From: SHZI01 sp963698405
GTDB lineage: Bacteria; Pseudomonadota; Gammaproteobacteria; Steroidobacterales; GCA-2729495
Assembly: GCA_963698405.1 (NCBI GenBank)
Contig: CAVOQT010000009.1
Location: 1 to 64,000 of the forward strand
Length of the DNA: 64,000 nt
Direction: 5' to 3'
Position 1 is the first letter of the stretch. Each line of letters begins with the position of its first letter. Of this stretch, positions 1 through 7,627 are shown piece by piece. Below the pieces are notes generated by a model that was not told where the DNA came from, made no database searches, and saw only the letters and a list, made by a program, of their open reading frames with translations. A program made the translations under genes and the position numbers.

Positions 1-923
1 GCTCTCCACGCTTTACGCGCGTGAATCCCTGGCCGCCATGGTGGCCCGTGCCTGGTTCCTCGCCACGGAAGCGCGCCTGCAGAAGGGTGTCGCGGATGAC
101 ATGGGTGATTCTCGCCGAAAAGCTGGTGAACTTCGCACGCGAGCGGCAGCGCATCGGCGTCGGCAACAGTTACGACGTCTCGATTGCCGAAGCATCGCTG
201 CTCAGCTATCGCGATGTCGCCGAGCAGCTGGATCTTTCCTATCGGCAGGCCATACAGGCCATCGAAACACTGGTGGGCCGCTACCCGGCAGCTGAACTCG
301 AGGTCGCCGAGACTCTGCCGCAGTTGCCAGGGCCGGTGCCGGCCGGTCTGCCTTCGGAACTCCTGGAGCGCCGGCCTGATGTCGCGGCCGCCGAGCGCCG
401 GGTCGCCGCAGCGTTCTACCGTACCGAGGAAACCAAAGCCGCACGACTGCCCACGCTATCCCTGTAACGGTTTATCCAGCCTGTCCAGCGACCTGGTGTT
501 GCTGAAAGAGCGGGATGACCCGGTCTGGGGCTACGGTGGAAAAGCGACTGTTCCCTTGTACCTCGGCGGATCCCTGCAGGCCGCAGTCAAGGTTCGCACC
601 GCCGAGCAGAAGGAACGGTCGCCGAATTCGGCCGCGCGGGCGCCAATGCCTTTGCCGACGTGGAAAAAGCCCTGTCGGCCGGCTTTGCCCTCAATACCCG
701 CGAGCCGCTGCTGAAACAGGCCGTGGCTGAAAATGAGCGCGCCCTGGCGCTGGCCGAGACGCGCTACCGCGTCGGCTCCGATGACCTGCGGGCGGTGGAG
801 CAGCAGCAGATACGTCTGTTCAGCGCGCGGAGTTCACTGCTGCGCGTACCGAGCGAGCAACTGGTGCAACGGATCAGCCTGCATCTGGCCCTCGGCGGCA
901 GTTTCGAGACGCACCAGAACTAA
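1..923 (+). pseudogene. RND-type efflux outer-membrane channel (OprM/NodT family), 5' truncated, frameshifted
   Basis: The pieces together match the C-terminal two thirds of a TolC/OprM-like outer-membrane channel that docks to RND efflux pumps. The window edge removes the N-terminus. The family signature survives in three frames: frame 2 (to about 105) holds ARAWFLATEARL; frame 3 (about 105-467) holds FARERQRIGVGNSYDV and ELLERRPDVAAAERR; frame 1 (about 467-617) holds LYLGGSLQAAVK; frame 3 again (about 617-923) holds ETRYRVGSDDLRAVEQQQ. Three indels (near 105, 466 and 617) are needed to join them. Both sides of each break keep family-like residues, so the damage is recent or is a sequencing artefact. 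As read it cannot make a channel. Any pump and adaptor genes would lie upstream of the window. Confidence 0.82.
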
Positions 924-931
924 AGACACGC

Positions 932-1601
932 TCAGCGTACCGGCAGGCTCGCAATGAGTTCAGCGATGCCGGTCCACAGCACCTGGATACCGATACAGCA
1001 ACAGCAGAAATGCAGACAGCCGCGCAATGATCGCGGTGCCGGTCACACCAAGCGCCCGGGACATCTGCCCGGCGGACCGGTCGATGTAGTAGATCAGCAG
1101 GGCAATCAGCCCGGTGGTCAGCAGTGCCTCAAAGGCGAAAACCGGCAGCGTCCGGTCAGCCATGTCGCCGATGCCCAGCGCGATGGCCACCGAGATCGTG
1201 CCAGGCCCGGTCGTGACCGGCATCGTCAGCGGGTAAAAGGCCACGCGATCTGCATCCCGCCTGTCCACCTCCTCCACCATGGCGTCCCGCTCCTCGCTGT
1301 CGTCACGGGCATCGAGCATCCGCCAGGCCGACAGCGCAATCACGATGCCGCCCGCAACGCGCAACACCGGCACAGATATGCCGAAGATGCGCAGCACGAA
1401 CGCCCCGATCAGCATCGAGGCGAGCAGCATGAAGAAGCTGTATGTCGCTACCTGCCGGGCCAGGCGGGTGCGGACCGGCTGACTCATGCCACGGGTAGCC
1501 GTCAGAAAGACAAACGCCCCGCCCAGCGGATTGATGATTGAGAAGAGCGCCGGAAACGCCAGCAGGAAGAATGCCGAAACTTCGGCGACAAAGCCCGTCA
1601 C
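932..1601 (-). CDS. MarC family (UPF0056) integral membrane protein, frame disrupted near its C-terminus
   Basis: A MarC-like inner-membrane protein of about 220 residues with six predicted hydrophobic segments. The substrate of this family is not established. Family features seen: LFSIINPLGGAFVFL near the N-terminus and FYPLTMPVTTGPGTISVAIALG in mid-protein. As read, translation leaves the family pattern after RLSAFLL and stops at 960. A +1 frame change near 1000 restores the expected ending (CIGIQVLWTGIAELIASL) and a stop at 932-934. The near-complete open frame alone is 960-1601. The ATG at 1601 is followed at once by the first membrane segment. The neighbour at 1617-2025 lies 15 bases upstream on the same strand, so the two are probably cotranscribed. 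Confidence 0.8.
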
Positions 1602-1616
1602 CGGAAATCGCTCCGG

Positions 1617-2025
1617 CTATTTCGCTGCGGCCACCTTGCACTGGCCGAACACGATATATGCACCCTTGCGGTCTGCAATGGAGACCGTCAGGTGCACCAC
1701 TGGTCCTGTTGACCAGCGCGCTCCAGGCGAACTGCAGATCGGCTCCCTGCAATACGAGCGACTCACGATTGGTGGTCGTATACAGGATCGGAAGAACCGA
1801 AGTGCGAAACGGCGAGTGAATCTCTTTCTTCGCTGTATCGATTTTGATTACCGGATCCTTGTCGGAATCGCGTTCCAGCGCGCTGCACTGGGCAACCCCG
1901 GGCAGACAGTCGTGGCCCTGATTTGCCGCGCATTCCAGAGGTACCGAGCCATCGAAATCTGCAGCGGCTGCGACGGTCGCCATAAGCATGGTCGAGATGA
2001 TTGCAAGGCATCGAAGTACGGACAT
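1617..2025 (-). pseudogene. Small exported protein of unknown function, single frame disruption
   Basis: I do not recognise the family. Starting at the ATG at 2025 the protein has a clear signal peptide (MSVLRCLAIISTMLMATVAAAA, cleavage near residue 22), then a mature part with four cysteines before the break (LECAANQGHDCLPGVAQC...). It runs as far as SALVNRTSG in one frame. A +1 change near 1690 is needed to continue into HLTVSIADRKGAYIVFGQCKV and a stop at 1617-1619. The restored product would be about 135 residues, probably periplasmic with disulfides. The open frame that continues past 1617 in the first phase runs antisense-like through the marC gene and is not coding. The break belongs to the same patch as those in the two genes to the left. 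Confidence 0.6.
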
Positions 2026-2107
2026 TGAGGGTCTCCTGCTTGGCTGATTGGTGTGTTTGGCTGTACGGCAATTATTCCATGTAAATAGCGGGGGCTGACT
2101 GCGACTT

Positions 2108-3181
2108 TCAGGTAGTGCCCCGATCAACCCATACCCAGAAGATCTGATAACCCACCGCGAGCACCACCGGGCCGACAAACAGGCCGATGATGCCGGTAGC
2201 CACCACACCGCCGAGGGCACCGATCAATACCACCGGCATCGGTACATCGAGTCCGCGCCCCAGCAGCAACGGCTTCAGCACATTGTCCGCAAGGCCGGCG
2301 ATCAGGGTATAGATCGCAAAACCGACCGTCACAACGGTCACCCCTTCCGTGAAGAATACATATCCGAGCACCGGCAAGGCGATCAGGGCAACCGGCAGCT
2401 GCATGATGCCGAGGAAGAGCGCCGCCAGGGCCAGCAAGCCGGCGCCGGGAATGCCCTTGACCAGGAAACCGACACCGATCAACAGCGTTTGAATCACAGC
2501 GATGCCTACCACGCCCTGCGCAACAGCACGAATGGTGGCGGTACACAGGGCGGCCAGTTTTTGGCCCTGCTCCGGTCCGGAAATGCGCGCAAAGATACGT
2601 ACGGCGCTGTTGCCAGCGTCCTGCCCGAAGGCCATGAAAATGCCGGCAATGATGACTGCAGCGACGAACATCAGGAAGGCGACCCCGATACCGGTGATCT
2701 GCCCGAGCAGACCCAGACCCAGGCTTCTCAACTGCGGAACCAGTTGCCGGACGAAGCCCACCTCGTCGGTGTAGGCCTTCGTCCAGAGATCGTAGAGCCC
2801 CTGCCCCACCAGCGGCCATTCGGCAACCGACTCCACCGGTGGCGGAATGTGATATTTGCCACTCTCCAGCGCGCTGTGCACTGCACTTACCGACTCGGCC
2901 AGCGAGATGCCCAGAAAGTAGACCGGCACCAGCAGTGTAATGACCACCAGCAATACGATCATGGTCGCGGCACGCCGGTCGCTGTTACCCAGTCTGCTCC
3001 GCAGCCAGCTGTGCAGGGGGTAGAGAGCGATAGCCAGAATGATTGACCAGAGCAGCAGGTCGAGAAACGGATGCAGCACCTGATAGCACCACAACACCAG
3101 CAGGGCAACCATCCCGCTCCGGATCAGCACATCGAGCAGACGGCGCTCCAGGAAGCTTTGTTCAGTCGGACTAGGCAGCAT
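2108..3181 (-). CDS. AI-2E family transporter (PF01594-type permease)
   Basis: A 357-residue polytopic membrane protein of the AI-2E/PerM-like family. Family members move small molecules or ions (autoinducer-2 export and Na+/H+ antiport are reported for different members), so the substrate is open. About eight hydrophobic helices are visible, with the family pattern of an N-terminal hairpin (LLDLLLWSIILAIALYPLH), a long periplasmic segment around residues 95-160, and C-terminal helices containing GIPGAGLLALAALFLGIMQ and PVVLIGALGGVVATGIIG. The start at 3181 (ATG) overlaps the 3' end of the SulP gene by 11 bases, so translation is coupled. A longer in-frame extension upstream is merely antisense-like reading inside sulP. 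Confidence 0.85.
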   Translation of the reverse strand: MLPSPTEQSFLERRLLDVLIRSGMVALLVLWCYQVLHPFLDLLLWSIILAIALYPLHSWLRSRLGNSDRRAATMIVLLVVITLLVPVYFLGISLAESVSAVHSALESGKYHIPPPVESVAEWPLVGQGLYDLWTKAYTDEVGFVRQLVPQLRSLGLGLLGQITGIGVAFLMFVAAVIIAGIFMAFGQDAGNSAVRIFARISGPEQGQKLAALCTATIRAVAQGVVGIAVIQTLLIGVGFLVKGIPGAGLLALAALFLGIMQLPVALIALPVLGYVFFTEGVTVVTVGFAIYTLIAGLADNVLKPLLLGRGLDVPMPVVLIGALGGVVATGIIGLFVGPVVLAVGYQIFWVWVDRGTT

Positions 3182-4832
3182 GATTTGGGGCCTGCAGGTA
3201 ATGCTCCACGGCTTGCTCCAGGTTGAAAAACATGCGCTCCTGCCCCACGGCCTGACCGAACGGCGAGCGTCGCACCGCGACCAGCACTTCGGGGGTGAGG
3301 CCCACGAGATACAGCGAGATATCGTGCTCACGCATGCGCCCCTCACCTTCCGCCAGCATCTTCAGGACCGTGTACTCGACGTCGAATACCGCGCTCAGGT
3401 CCAGCACAACAACCTTGGGTTGGGTCTCGTCGATCAGCATACGGACCTTTTCCAGAACAGTCTGGCCGTTGACGAAAAACAAGCGTCCTACCGGACGCAG
3501 CAGCAGCAGGCCCGGAAAGGTCTCATCGTCAGGGTTCTCGGTCGAAAGCGGACGGAATACGGTGGTACCGCGTTTGCGCCCGAGCCGGTACACGGGCGGG
3601 TCGGCAACCTGCTGTGCCAGTGATACCAGTGAAATGATGATGGCGACGAGGATGCCCTTGAGCGTGCCCAGCAGCAGCACACCGGCAAGCGCGGCAAGCG
3701 CCCAGATGAACTCCGTACGCCGTACCGCCAGGATCGCACGGAACTCCGCCGGTTTGATCAGCCCGACCGAGTAAACGATCACTACTCCCGCCAGGGCTGC
3801 CTGTGGCATCAGGCTGATCAGCGGTGCAAGGAGCAGCATAGTCAGCAGGGTTGCACCTGCGGTAACCAGACCAGCCAAGTGACTGCGTGCACCGGCAAGG
3901 CGATTCACGGCGGTCTGCGATGCACCGCCGCCCGCCGACATGGCACCAAACAGTGCACCACCCGCAGTGGCAAGGCCCGTAGCTAGCAGTTCCTGGTTGG
4001 GCCGCAGCCGCGGCTCCCCGCTCTCCGCGAAGGCCCGGCCCACAGCAGCAGTTTCAGTGAAACTCATCAGCGCGATACCCAGTGCGCCAGGCCAGAGCTG
4101 CCCGATAAGCGCAGCGTCCGGCAACATCAGCGGAGGCAGGCCGCGCGGAATCTCGCCGACCGTCTCTACACCGTAAGTTCCGAGTCCAAGCAGGGCCATG
4201 GCGGCGATGCCGACTGCCACTGCCACAAGCGACGCTGGCACCCGTGGAACAAATCGCTCCAGGCCAAGCAGCAGCACCATGATTATCAGGCCCACGGCGA
4301 GCGTGACAGCGGATGTCTCGGGCAGACTCTGGAGCAGTGCCAGCAGGTTCTGCAGAAATGTACCCTTGTGGAAATGCACGCCGAGCAGCTTCGGTACCTG
4401 GTCGAGCACGATCACGATGCCGATACCGGCCTTGAAGCCGGCCAGCACCGGCTCGGAGATGAAGTTTGCCAGGAAGCCGAGGCGCAGGACCGACGCCAGC
4501 ACCAGCAGTACACCCACCATCAGAGCCAGCGTGGTTGCTGCGCTCAACAGCAAAGCCGGATCACCGTTCGGTACGATCAGCGCCAGATTCGCGCCGGTGA
4601 GTATGCCGATCGTGGTGGTGGTACTGACGCTCAGCACGCGCGAACTGCCGAGTACGGCGTAGATCACCATCGGCACGAAGGCCGTGTAGAGCCCGGACTG
4701 GACCGGCAGACCCGCGACCGTGGCATAGGCCATGGCTTTGGGAATGACCACTGCCGCCGTGACGAGGCCGGCGATGATATCCGGCCGCAACCAGTCCTTC
4801 TGGTAAGCGCTGAGCCACTCGAGCATCTTCAT
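3171..4832 (-). CDS. SulP family inorganic anion transporter with C-terminal STAS domain
   Basis: A 553-residue SulP/SLC26-type permease, expected in the inner membrane, for sulfate, bicarbonate or a similar anion. The membrane domain starts with the family hallmark around residues 15-45 (RPDIIAGLVTAAVVIPKAMAYA, then AGLPVQSGLYTAFVP) and continues through 10-14 hydrophobic segments to about residue 405. A basic linker (LGRKRGTT) leads to a STAS domain at about 435-550 with VVVLDLSAVFDVEYTVLKML in the position of the conserved nucleotide-binding-like loop. Length is normal. It is the first gene of a likely two-gene unit with the overlapping AI-2E transporter. Anion specificity cannot be read from the sequence. 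Confidence 0.9.
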   Translation of the reverse strand: MKMLEWLSAYQKDWLRPDIIAGLVTAAVVIPKAMAYATVAGLPVQSGLYTAFVPMVIYAVLGSSRVLSVSTTTTIGILTGANLALIVPNGDPALLLSAATTLALMVGVLLVLASVLRLGFLANFISEPVLAGFKAGIGIVIVLDQVPKLLGVHFHKGTFLQNLLALLQSLPETSAVTLAVGLIIMVLLLGLERFVPRVPASLVAVAVGIAAMALLGLGTYGVETVGEIPRGLPPLMLPDAALIGQLWPGALGIALMSFTETAAVGRAFAESGEPRLRPNQELLATGLATAGGALFGAMSAGGGASQTAVNRLAGARSHLAGLVTAGATLLTMLLLAPLISLMPQAALAGVVIVYSVGLIKPAEFRAILAVRRTEFIWALAALAGVLLLGTLKGILVAIIISLVSLAQQVADPPVYRLGRKRGTTVFRPLSTENPDDETFPGLLLLRPVGRLFFVNGQTVLEKVRMLIDETQPKVVVLDLSAVFDVEYTVLKMLAEGEGRMREHDISLYLVGLTPEVLVAVRRSPFGQAVGQERMFFNLEQAVEHYLQAPNHAA

Positions 4833-4881
4833 GTCGGGTGACTCCGGAGTGCCGGCATGACGGCGCGGAAGAAAACCAGGC

Positions 4882-5781
4882 TCACTCGGCCTCGAGGCTG
4901 CGGCGCGCTTTTTCCAGCGCCGCGCGCATCTCGGGACTGACCACCGGATGATGCAGCTTCAGTCTCGCTATCGCATCCACCACGGCGGCGGCGACCACCA
5001 GCCGCGTAAACCACTTGTTGTCGGCAGGCACTACATACCACGGCGCATGCCTGGAGGCCGTATTCCGGATGGCCTCCTCGTAGGCAGACTGGTATTCAGA
5101 CCAGTGCGCACGCTCGGCCACATCGGATGCCGAAAATTTCCAGTTTTTCTCCGGGCGATTCAGACGCTCCATGAAACGGCGCTTCTGCTCGGCTTTCGAT
5201 ACATGCAGGAAGAACTTGAGCACCACCACGCCATTGCGAGCAAGGTACTGCTCGTAGTTGCCGATGTCCTTGTAGCGTTCCTTCCAGATGTTTTTCGTCA
5301 CCAGCGAGGGATGCAGCTTCTGCCGCGTCAGCAACTCCTGGTGAATCTTCACGACCAGCAGCTCTTCGTAGTACGAGCGGTTGAAGATGCCGATCTGGCC
5401 GCGCGCCGGCACGTTACGCATATAGCGCCAGAGATAGTCGTGATCGAGCTCCTCACTGGAGGGCTGCTTGAATGAAGTGACCTGGCAACCCTGCGGATTG
5501 ATCCCCGAAGTCACATGCTTGATCGTGCCATCCTTGCCGGCGGCGTCCATGGCCTGGAACACCAGCAGCACAGCCCAGTGATCCTGGGCATAGAGCATGT
5601 CCTGCTGCTCTGCCAGCCACTCGACGCCACGGGCCAGCATCTCCTTCGCCTCGCCCTTGTCTTCGGACTTCAGATGAGCGGTATCGCCCGGATCGACGTC
5701 CTTGAGCCTGAAGCTCTTGCCCTTGGTTACACGGTATGGGGCAATGAATTTTTCGATGCGGTCGAACTGGGACTTCTTCAT
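4882..5781 (-). CDS. ppk2: Polyphosphate kinase 2 family protein (PPK2)
   Basis: A 299-residue single-domain PPK2. It transfers phosphate between polyphosphate and nucleoside mono- or diphosphates in the cytoplasm. The Walker A-type loop is AMDAAGKDGTIKHV (about residues 77-90), followed by the PPK2-typical SGINPQGCQVTSFKQP. The Walker B/lid region includes GIFNRSYYEELLVVK (about 130-145) and a basic lid with KRRFMERLNRPEKNWKFS. The GKDGTIKHV form and length suit the class III subgroup (AMP- and ADP-phosphorylating), but subclass needs a phylogeny. Its ATG overlaps the stop of the upstream 117-residue gene by four bases (ATGA), so the two are translationally coupled. Confidence 0.9.
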   Translation of the reverse strand: MKKSQFDRIEKFIAPYRVTKGKSFRLKDVDPGDTAHLKSEDKGEAKEMLARGVEWLAEQQDMLYAQDHWAVLLVFQAMDAAGKDGTIKHVTSGINPQGCQVTSFKQPSSEELDHDYLWRYMRNVPARGQIGIFNRSYYEELLVVKIHQELLTRQKLHPSLVTKNIWKERYKDIGNYEQYLARNGVVVLKFFLHVSKAEQKRRFMERLNRPEKNWKFSASDVAERAHWSEYQSAYEEAIRNTASRHAPWYVVPADNKWFTRLVVAAAVVDAIARLKLHHPVVSPEMRAALEKARRSLEAE

Positions 5782-6131
5782 GGCGTATCTGATCCTGATG
5801 CCTTGTCAGTGGGCGTAGTGGCTCCGCCCTTGCCGATGGCACGCTGCCTGTCCAGCCGCTCGATGATGGCATCGGTGATCAGCCTGGTCTCTTCGGGTCC
5901 GATGCGATCCACAGACTTGTTGATTGAATGGATTGTGGCCTTCAGAAGACCATGCAGCTTCCGGAAACCGATCGGGTTTTTCTTGCCGCAGACTGTTGCA
6001 TCATTCTTGAGGATGCGGTCGACGACACCCGGATCCCGCAGCTTTACATCACAGGCAGCCGACAGGCGCATCAATTCTTCACCAATGCCATCGAGGTGCT
6101 GGGCCCATATGGTGTGTTTGGATGTACTCAT
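5778..6131 (-). CDS. Conserved-looking small cytoplasmic protein coupled to ppk2
   Basis: I do not recognise a named family. From the ATG at 6131 it encodes 117 residues, soluble, with no signal peptide or membrane segment. The sequence has two short acidic helical stretches, two cysteines (AACDVKL and ATVCGKKN) and a C-terminal low-complexity tail (GKGGATTPTDKASG). An upstream ATG at 6158 would add nine mostly basic residues; MSTSKHTIWAQHLDGIGEEL looks like the natural N-terminus. The four-base ATGA overlap with ppk2 implies coexpression and perhaps a partner or regulatory role in polyphosphate metabolism. That is inference from context only. Confidence 0.65.
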   Translation of the reverse strand: MSTSKHTIWAQHLDGIGEELMRLSAACDVKLRDPGVVDRILKNDATVCGKKNPIGFRKLHGLLKATIHSINKSVDRIGPEETRLITDAIIERLDRQRAIGKGGATTPTDKASGSDTP

Positions 6132-6178
6132 GATGCACCTGCTCCTTCCGGGTCGCACAGACCCATAGTCAGCTTACA

Positions 6179-7549
6179 TCAAACAGGCGTTCCGGATACC
6201 TGCGGCGGCGGGGTGTCGATATCCGGCAACCAGCGCTCCATGACCACGCAGGCGGTCAGGTCACCCGTGACGTTGACGGTGGTGCGGCACATGTCGAGAA
6301 TCCGGTCGACACCGATAACCAGTGCGATGCCCTCCGCTGGTATGCCGATACCGGCAGCGATCGTGGCGAGAATCGCGATACCGACACCGGGGGTACCCGG
6401 CGAGCCGATCGACGCACCCACCGTGGTGACGATCAGCAGGAGCAGCTGACCCGTGGCCAGATCGATCTGGTAAACCTGTGTCAGGAACAGTATCGCGATG
6501 ACCTGGTAGAGCGCGGTTCCGTCCATGTTCACCGTCGTGCCCAACGGCACGATGAATTTCGCTACGGCAGGGCGCACACCGAGTTCGCTGATCGCCGTGG
6601 TCATGGATAGCGGCATGACTGCAGCTGAACTGGATGTCGAGAAGGCCAGCAACTGAACATTGCGTACCGCCTTGAGAAATACCCACGGGTTGCGGCGACC
6701 AAGGATCATCACCAGCGCCAGATACAGGCAAATCAGCACCACGAGCCCGAGGATTACCGTACCAACGTAGGCGGCCATGCCGCCGATCGCATCCAGGCCC
6801 ATGTCGATACTCAATCGTGCCAGCAGACCGAAGACCGCAGCCGGCGCCAGCACCATCGCCCAGCCGACCACCTTCATGGCGACGTCCTGCAGGGAGATGC
6901 ACAGATCGAGTATCGGCCTGGCCCGCTCAGCCGGAATCGAGACCAGCGCTACCGCAATCAGCAGCGCCAGCACAGCCAGTTGAAACATGGCCCGGTTCAG
7001 CACGGCCTCACCCGGATTGGCGGGAATGATTGCGACGATGTGCTCGGGCAGCGTTGCGGGCGGCGACGCCGATACCGTGGCATTGGCTGTCTCTGCCGGC
7101 AGGCTGGCCGCAACCGGCGTCGTGGTCAACTCAATATAGCTGCCGGGCTCCAGCCACATCACCAGTGCGGTACCGATCAGCACCGCAGCCAGCGTGGTAG
7201 TCACGAAATAAGGCGCGATGCGTGCGCCGAGCCGGCGCACGAACTCCGCACTGCCACCGCCGGCAATGCCGAGCACGATCGATGAGACAACCAGTGGTAC
7301 GACGATCATCTGGATGAGCGCCAGAAATACCTGGCCTGGCAGCGCGAGCCACGCACCGATCACCTCGGCAGTGGCGGCTGGAACCCAGGCACCACCGCGC
7401 GGCGAGAACCCCAGCCCAAGCGTGATACCGAGGATCATCGCCGCGACAATCTGCGCCCACAGCCGCGTCCGCAGCAGATGATCAAGACGGCCCGCCAATG
7501 CATGCAGGCGGACAGGGGTAAGCCCTGCCACTGTACTTGTCTGACTCAT
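6179..7549 (-). CDS. Dicarboxylate/amino acid:cation symporter (DAACS family)
   Basis: A 456-residue inner-membrane secondary transporter of the glutamate/C4-dicarboxylate:cation symporter family. Family motifs are intact: the serine-rich HP1 tip in AFSTSSSAAVMPLSM, the NMDGTALYQ motif of TM7, the HP2-type loop GASIGSPGTPGVGIAIL, and the TM8 substrate-binding stretch DRILDMCRTTVNVTGD with the conserved Asp and Arg positions. A moderately long periplasmic loop (about 150-185) is rich in Ala, Thr and Pro. Substrate (glutamate, aspartate or C4-dicarboxylate) is not assigned. It is divergent from the large peptidase gene starting at 7628, separated by 78 bases, which would suit uptake of released amino acids. 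Confidence 0.88.
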   Translation of the reverse strand: MSQTSTVAGLTPVRLHALAGRLDHLLRTRLWAQIVAAMILGITLGLGFSPRGGAWVPAATAEVIGAWLALPGQVFLALIQMIVVPLVVSSIVLGIAGGGSAEFVRRLGARIAPYFVTTTLAAVLIGTALVMWLEPGSYIELTTTPVAASLPAETANATVSASPPATLPEHIVAIIPANPGEAVLNRAMFQLAVLALLIAVALVSIPAERARPILDLCISLQDVAMKVVGWAMVLAPAAVFGLLARLSIDMGLDAIGGMAAYVGTVILGLVVLICLYLALVMILGRRNPWVFLKAVRNVQLLAFSTSSSAAVMPLSMTTAISELGVRPAVAKFIVPLGTTVNMDGTALYQVIAILFLTQVYQIDLATGQLLLLIVTTVGASIGSPGTPGVGIAILATIAAGIGIPAEGIALVIGVDRILDMCRTTVNVTGDLTACVVMERWLPDIDTPPPQVSGTPV

Positions 7550-7567
7550 GGCAACAACTTACACCAT

Positions 7568-7596
7568 GTAGCAAGACCGATCGCAGAGACTACAAT
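7568..7596 (+). promoter_or_regulatory. Possible sigma-70 promoter for the M1-M28 peptidase gene
   Basis: TACAAT at 7591-7596 is a good -10 hexamer. A weak -35 (GTAGCA, 7568-7573) lies 17 bases upstream. The start codon at 7628 is about 30 bases downstream, with GAGG at 7617-7620 as ribosome binding site. The -35 is poor, so this is tentative. Confidence 0.35.
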
Positions 7597-7627
7597 CAGG
7601 CGGTCCCCCACTGTCTGAGGATTCACC

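Noticed and set aside
1303..1616. Continuation of the exported-protein frame into marC
   Set aside because: After the break near 1690 the frame reads through the opposite phase of marC; the family ending of the exported protein is in another frame and stops at 1617.
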